From NCBI GenBank assembly GCA_964546955.1, contig CAZJLP010000094.1, positions 1 through 8,798 on the forward strand: DNA of 8,798 nt, read 5' to 3'. Positions 5,734 to 8,798 of this stretch are shown in pieces. The translations under genes and the position numbers were made by a program. A model generated the notes under the pieces. The model worked only from the letters and a program-made list of their open reading frames with translations, was not told where the DNA came from and made no database searches. This DNA is from CAZJLP01 sp964546955. Lineage in GTDB: Bacteria; Verrucomicrobiota; Verrucomicrobiia; Opitutales; Opitutaceae. How positions within the stretch are numbered: the stretch's first letter is position 1; each line of letters begins with the position of its first letter.

Positions 5734-6861
5734 ATGCTCAATCACTATTGCACGTATTTTGACCGTAACTTCCTGGTGCAAGGCTGCGCTCTGGCGGCCT
5801 CCCTCAGGGAGAACGATCCCGCGAGTGTGCTATGGGTCCTGTGCCTGGACGATTTTACGTTCAGCTACTTGCGGCAGGCGGCTTTGCCGAGAGTTCGAGC
5901 GGTGGAACTCGCCGATCTCGAGCGTGCGGATGAGGAGCTTCGCGTGGTCAAAGACGGCCGTCAGAAGGTCGAATACTATTTCACGCTGTCGCCGTGCTGG
6001 CCCCGCTACCTCCTGCGGGAGGTTCCGGGGATCGATCGTATCACTTACGTCGATGCGGATATGTATTTTTTCGGCAGTCCGAATCCCATTTTTGCCGAAA
6101 TGGATACGGCCAGCATCCTCGTGACCGAACATCGATATCCCTCGTATCTGCGTCATCACTTGCGCTGTGGAAAGTTCAATGTGGGGCTTTTGTCCTTCAG
6201 GAACGACCCAATCGGACGGGACTGCCTGGACGAGTGGCGCACGCGTTGCCTGGCCTGGTGTTTCGATCGCGCGGAGGAGGGGAAGTATGGCGATCAAAAA
6301 TACTTGGATGAGTGGCCCGATCGCTACGGCGCGGGACTTTGCGTTTCGCGTCGATTGGGGGCCAACCTCGCGCCTTGGAATTGGCCACAGTATCGTTTTT
6401 CGGTCAGCGGGGACCGAATTCTGGTCGACGGGCAGCCTTTGGAACTTTTCCATTTCGCGCGTTTCGCGCCCGTTTGCGGCAGCCACGTCCTCCAGTCGGG
6501 ACAGCTGGAGTACGGCGTCATGCCGTGGGGATTGCGGCAGCGCATTTACGGGCGTTATTGGAGGGCGCTGAAAGCGGCGGAGGAGGAAATTGCCAAACTC
6601 AGGCCCGGCTTCGGTTTTAAATCGGCGCATTCGCGAGGATGGCATGGGTTTTGGCGTGCGCTTGTCCCGCGGCTTGTGTTTGGGAGCGACTGGATCCGGC
6701 TCGGTCCGCTCCTCATTTCCGGGCGGTTCGGCCTCGGTCGGTATTCGGGACGGGTGCTGGCCGCGCTCAGGTCGAGGGCCAAAATGACAGCCCAAAGTCG
6801 CGCGGGGGAAACGATCGTCGAGCCGGTGTCCAGCCTGGTACCGCCCCCGGCGTCTAAGTGA
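5734..6861 (+). CDS. GT-A-type glycosyltransferase
   Basis: This is a predicted cytosolic nucleotide-sugar transferase of 375 residues, donor and acceptor unknown. The N-terminal LNHYCTYFDRNFLVQGCALA followed by VLWVLCLDD looks like the first strands of a Rossmann-type nucleotide-binding fold. ITYVDADMYFFG carries the DxD metal/sugar-nucleotide motif (D107, D109). FNVGLLSF and a GKYGDQKYLDEWP block follow, and an ELFHFARF segment supplies a possible late metal-binding histidine (H240), as in GT8-like enzymes. There is no signal peptide or membrane helix; the C-terminal ~90 residues are basic and poorly conserved in appearance. The start is uncertain: the frame is open from GTG 5608, with ATGs at 5671, 5698, 5707 and 5734, and none has a clear Shine-Dalgarno. 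5734 is chosen because family-like sequence begins there. No other polysaccharide genes are nearby. The stop lies 10 nt from the convergent hemF stop. Confidence 0.8.
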   Translation: MLNHYCTYFDRNFLVQGCALAASLRENDPASVLWVLCLDDFTFSYLRQAALPRVRAVELADLERADEELRVVKDGRQKVEYYFTLSPCWPRYLLREVPGIDRITYVDADMYFFGSPNPIFAEMDTASILVTEHRYPSYLRHHLRCGKFNVGLLSFRNDPIGRDCLDEWRTRCLAWCFDRAEEGKYGDQKYLDEWPDRYGAGLCVSRRLGANLAPWNWPQYRFSVSGDRILVDGQPLELFHFARFAPVCGSHVLQSGQLEYGVMPWGLRQRIYGRYWRALKAAEEEIAKLRPGFGFKSAHSRGWHGFWRALVPRLVFGSDWIRLGPLLISGRFGLGRYSGRVLAALRSRAKMTAQSRAGETIVEPVSSLVPPPASK

Positions 6862-6871
6862 GCCGTGACAC

Positions 6872-7789
6872 TCAGACCCAATCGCGCCGCACAAGGAAGT
6901 CGGCGTAAAGTCCTGCTTCGGGTGTGCCCGGTTCGGGCTGCCAGTTGTAGTCCCAACGCACGAGGGGCGGCAGGCTCATCAGGATCGATTCGGTGCGCCC
7001 TCCGCTTTGCAGCCCGAACAGGGTGCCGCGGTCCCATACGAGATTGAATTCCACGTAGCGTCCCCGCCGGTACAACTGAAATTGCCGTTCCCGGTCGCCG
7101 TAAGGCGTGGCTTTGCGCCGATCGACGATCGGCTGATACCCCGGCAACACGTGATCGCCCACGCTTCGCATGAGGGCAAAGCTTCGCTCGAAACCCAGTT
7201 CGTTGAAATCGTCGAAAAAGAGTCCTCCAATCCCGCGTGCTTCGTTGCGGTGTTTGAGGAAGAAATAGTCGTCACACCAGCGTTTGAACCGCGGATACAG
7301 CTCGGCGCCGAAGGGCTCGACGGCGGAACGGGCGGTGCGATGCCAATGGACCGCGTCTTCGGTGAACCCGTAATACGGGGTCAGATCGAAACCTCCGCCA
7401 AACCACCATAGAGGATTTGCCGTGCCGGCGCCGGCAATGAAGAAACGGACATTCGCATGGGTGGTGGGAACGTAGGGGCTGCGCGGATGCACGACCAGCG
7501 AAACGCCCAGCGCTTCGTAGGGCCTCCCGGCGAGATCGCGCCGGTGAGCGGTGGCCGAGGGCGGCAGTGACGCACCCGTAATGTGAGAAAAGCCAACCCC
7601 GGCCTTCTCAAAAACGTTTCCGTCCGAAAGAATGCGAGAGACCCCGCCTCCGCCCTCGGCCCGTTGCCAGGTGTCGGAGCCAAACCGGGTCGTCCCTTCT
7701 TCTTGCTCCAGCGCGGAGCAAATTTTCTCCTGCAAGCCGAGCAGGTAGCTCTTAACGGCGGCGATGTCGGGCATCATGATCGCGGCCAT
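6872..7789 (-). CDS. hemF: oxygen-dependent coproporphyrinogen III oxidase HemF
   Basis: HemF uses O2 to decarboxylate coproporphyrinogen III to protoporphyrinogen IX, a late step of haem synthesis in the cytosol. The 305-residue protein matches E. coli HemF (299) from end to end by recall. The family signature is at residues ~168-194 (RWCDDYFFLKHRNE, then RGIGGLFFDD). The four family histidines are present at H101, H111, H150 and H180, and GRYVEFNLVWDRGTLFGLQ and the terminal RDWV are typical. The ATG at 7789 is 9 nt after the permease stop. ATG 7774 (MPDIAAVKSYL) aligns best with the E. coli start and is an equally good choice. It is probably co-transcribed with the upstream metal permease, which is meaningful because metal (manganese) dependence has been reported for E. 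coli HemF. It implies an aerobic lifestyle. Confidence 0.97.
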   Translation of the reverse strand: MAAIMMPDIAAVKSYLLGLQEKICSALEQEEGTTRFGSDTWQRAEGGGGVSRILSDGNVFEKAGVGFSHITGASLPPSATAHRRDLAGRPYEALGVSLVVHPRSPYVPTTHANVRFFIAGAGTANPLWWFGGGFDLTPYYGFTEDAVHWHRTARSAVEPFGAELYPRFKRWCDDYFFLKHRNEARGIGGLFFDDFNELGFERSFALMRSVGDHVLPGYQPIVDRRKATPYGDRERQFQLYRRGRYVEFNLVWDRGTLFGLQSGGRTESILMSLPPLVRWDYNWQPEPGTPEAGLYADFLVRRDWV

Positions 7790-7798
7790 CTCGGCAAT

Positions 7799-8689
7799 TT
7801 ATTCCGGCGTGCGCAATACGCCTTTGCCCTCTCGCAGCGACTTCAGCAATCGATCTGCGATGCCGTAGCGGGGGCTGGCCACCGCGGACACGAGGAAAGC
7901 CGCCCCGAGGCAGAGCACGATGCAGGGCCCACTGGGCATGCTCACGTGGAAGCTCACAAAAATGCCGATGAACGAACAGAGGAGGGCGGTCGCGACGGAA
8001 AGCACGAGCATGCGTCCAAGGTGGTCGCACCAAAGATAGGCCGTCACGGCCGGCAGAAGAAAGAGCCCGAGGGCGAGGACGATGCCCATGGTCTGCAACG
8101 CGGAAATGAGGTTGAGCACAATCAACGCCAGAAGACTCACGTGGGTGAGCGCGCCGCGTCCGCCGGTGGCGCGATGAAACGTCGGATCGAACGTTTCGAG
8201 GAGGATTGGCCGGTAGAAAACTCCAAACGCCGCCAGCGTGAGGAGACTGGTCGCAGCCGAAAGGGCGACGTCCGTCGGACTCACCGCGACGATGTAACCG
8301 AAGAGGAAATGAGATAAATCGACCGAGGCCGGCATCAGGCTGACGAGCGCAATGCCGCTGGCGAAGAAGATCAGGAAAAGGGCGCCGAAGGCCGACTCCT
8401 CCTTGATGCGGGTCAGCCGGCTGAGGAGGGCGCTGCATCCGGCCGTCAGCAAACCCGCGATCAATGCCCCGGCGAAAAGCGCCAAGGTATTGGCGCCGAA
8501 AAGCAGAAACGCCAGGGCCACTCCCGGCAGCAGGGAGTGGGCGAGGGCGTCGCCCATCAACGCGAGCCTCCGCAGCACCATGACGGACCCAAGGAGCCCG
8601 CCGCTGAGGCTGAGCAAAGCCGCCGAAGCCAGTCCGCGTTGCATGAAACCGTAGCTGAACGGTTCGACGATCGTCTGATGAAAAGTCAC
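7799..8689 (-). CDS. Mn/Zn/Fe-type ABC transporter permease (ABC-3 family)
   Basis: This is a 296-residue integral membrane subunit of a divalent-metal importer of the MntB/ZnuB/TroC type. About eight hydrophobic segments span residues ~17-273. The family hallmark is in the MVLRRLALMGDALAHSLLPG stretch, with GDALAHSLLPG at 46-56, the loop expected to contact the ATPase. The KEESAFGALFLIFFASGIAL stretch (96-115) and DLSHFLFGYIVAVS (124-137) are also typical. The metal specificity cannot be read from a permease alone. The start is GTG 8689, preceded by AAAAGG at 8703-8698 (8-nt spacing). The C-terminus is a short hydrophilic tail. The gene lies between the tail of an unidentified gene and hemF in the same direction, so the ATPase, binding protein and perhaps a second permease should lie beyond the right edge. 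Confidence 0.93.
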   Translation of the reverse strand: MTFHQTIVEPFSYGFMQRGLASAALLSLSGGLLGSVMVLRRLALMGDALAHSLLPGVALAFLLFGANTLALFAGALIAGLLTAGCSALLSRLTRIKEESAFGALFLIFFASGIALVSLMPASVDLSHFLFGYIVAVSPTDVALSAATSLLTLAAFGVFYRPILLETFDPTFHRATGGRGALTHVSLLALIVLNLISALQTMGIVLALGLFLLPAVTAYLWCDHLGRMLVLSVATALLCSFIGIFVSFHVSMPSGPCIVLCLGAAFLVSAVASPRYGIADRLLKSLREGKGVLRTPE

Positions 8690-8723
8690 GGAACGGACCT
8701 TTTGGAAAAACGGAATGAGGCGT

Positions 8724-8798
8724 TCATTTGGGGAAGTTCGCTGTGCGCAGCAGCTTGAGGGGGTCGTGCGCGCCCGACCCCGCTCGGAAGGCTTCGTC
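8724..8798 (-). CDS. C-terminal fragment of an unidentified gene (cut by window edge)
   Basis: The minus-strand frame entering at the right edge codes for 24 residues, ending AHDPLKLLRTANFPK before a TGA at 8726-8724, 34 nt ahead of the permease start. It is the best of the three frames as a coding tail. By position it is probably another subunit of the metal ABC transporter (second permease, ATPase or binding protein), but the fragment is too short to identify. Confidence 0.45.
   Translation of the reverse strand, partial: DEAFRAGSGAHDPLKLLRTANFPK

Noticed and set aside
5830..6894. 354-codon minus-strand frame opposite the glycosyltransferase
   Set aside because: The plus strand carries the DxD motif and family-like blocks, while the opposite frame looks random and would also overlap the end of hemF.
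7583..8317. 244-codon plus-strand frame across the hemF start and the permease
   Set aside because: It runs antisense to two recognised genes; highly charged, repetitive composition without motifs.

Overview
The window is about 8.8 kb of GC-rich bacterial chromosome (roughly 60% GC by eye). It carries eight complete protein-coding genes and the last 24 codons of a ninth. There are no tRNA or rRNA genes, no CRISPR array and no insertion sequence. The organism is most likely a Verrucomicrobium, perhaps of the Opitutus type. This rests on the unusual Rho N-terminus, the DUF5985-like gene pair, the purine-rich heptanucleotide intergenic repeat and the frequent GTG starts with weak ribosome binding sites. 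It is an inference from recall, not from a search.

Layout. Rho (minus strand, ends at 157) and acetyl-CoA synthetase acs (plus, 1477-3426) diverge from a 123-nt promoter region with a good sigma70-like promoter for acs. Next comes an intergenic spacer with five tandem 7-mers and an inverted copy, which together make a 17-bp perfect stem between convergent genes. A compact minus-strand operon follows: a LysR-type regulator fused to an extra C-terminal winged-helix-like domain (4097-5383), then two small three-helix membrane proteins (3838-4104 and 3560-3835). These genes overlap or nearly touch (TGA/ATG), so translation is probably coupled. Upstream of the regulator is a 350-nt divergent control region. 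It holds nested dyads, including an ATAG-N7-CTAT site that matches the half-site layout recognised by OxyR-type LysR proteins. A GT-A-type glycosyltransferase is read the other way (about 5734-6861). It converges on a second minus-strand operon: a manganese/zinc/iron-type ABC permease (7799-8689) followed 9 nt later by oxygen-dependent coproporphyrinogen oxidase hemF (6872-7789). The tail of another gene lies just upstream at the right edge.

How the genes work together. Rho and Acs are housekeeping genes. The permease-hemF pair links metal uptake to haem synthesis. The most unusual unit is the LysR/winged-helix fusion coupled to two paralogous small membrane proteins under an OxyR-like operator. 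It could be a self-contained regulator-membrane module whose function is not known.
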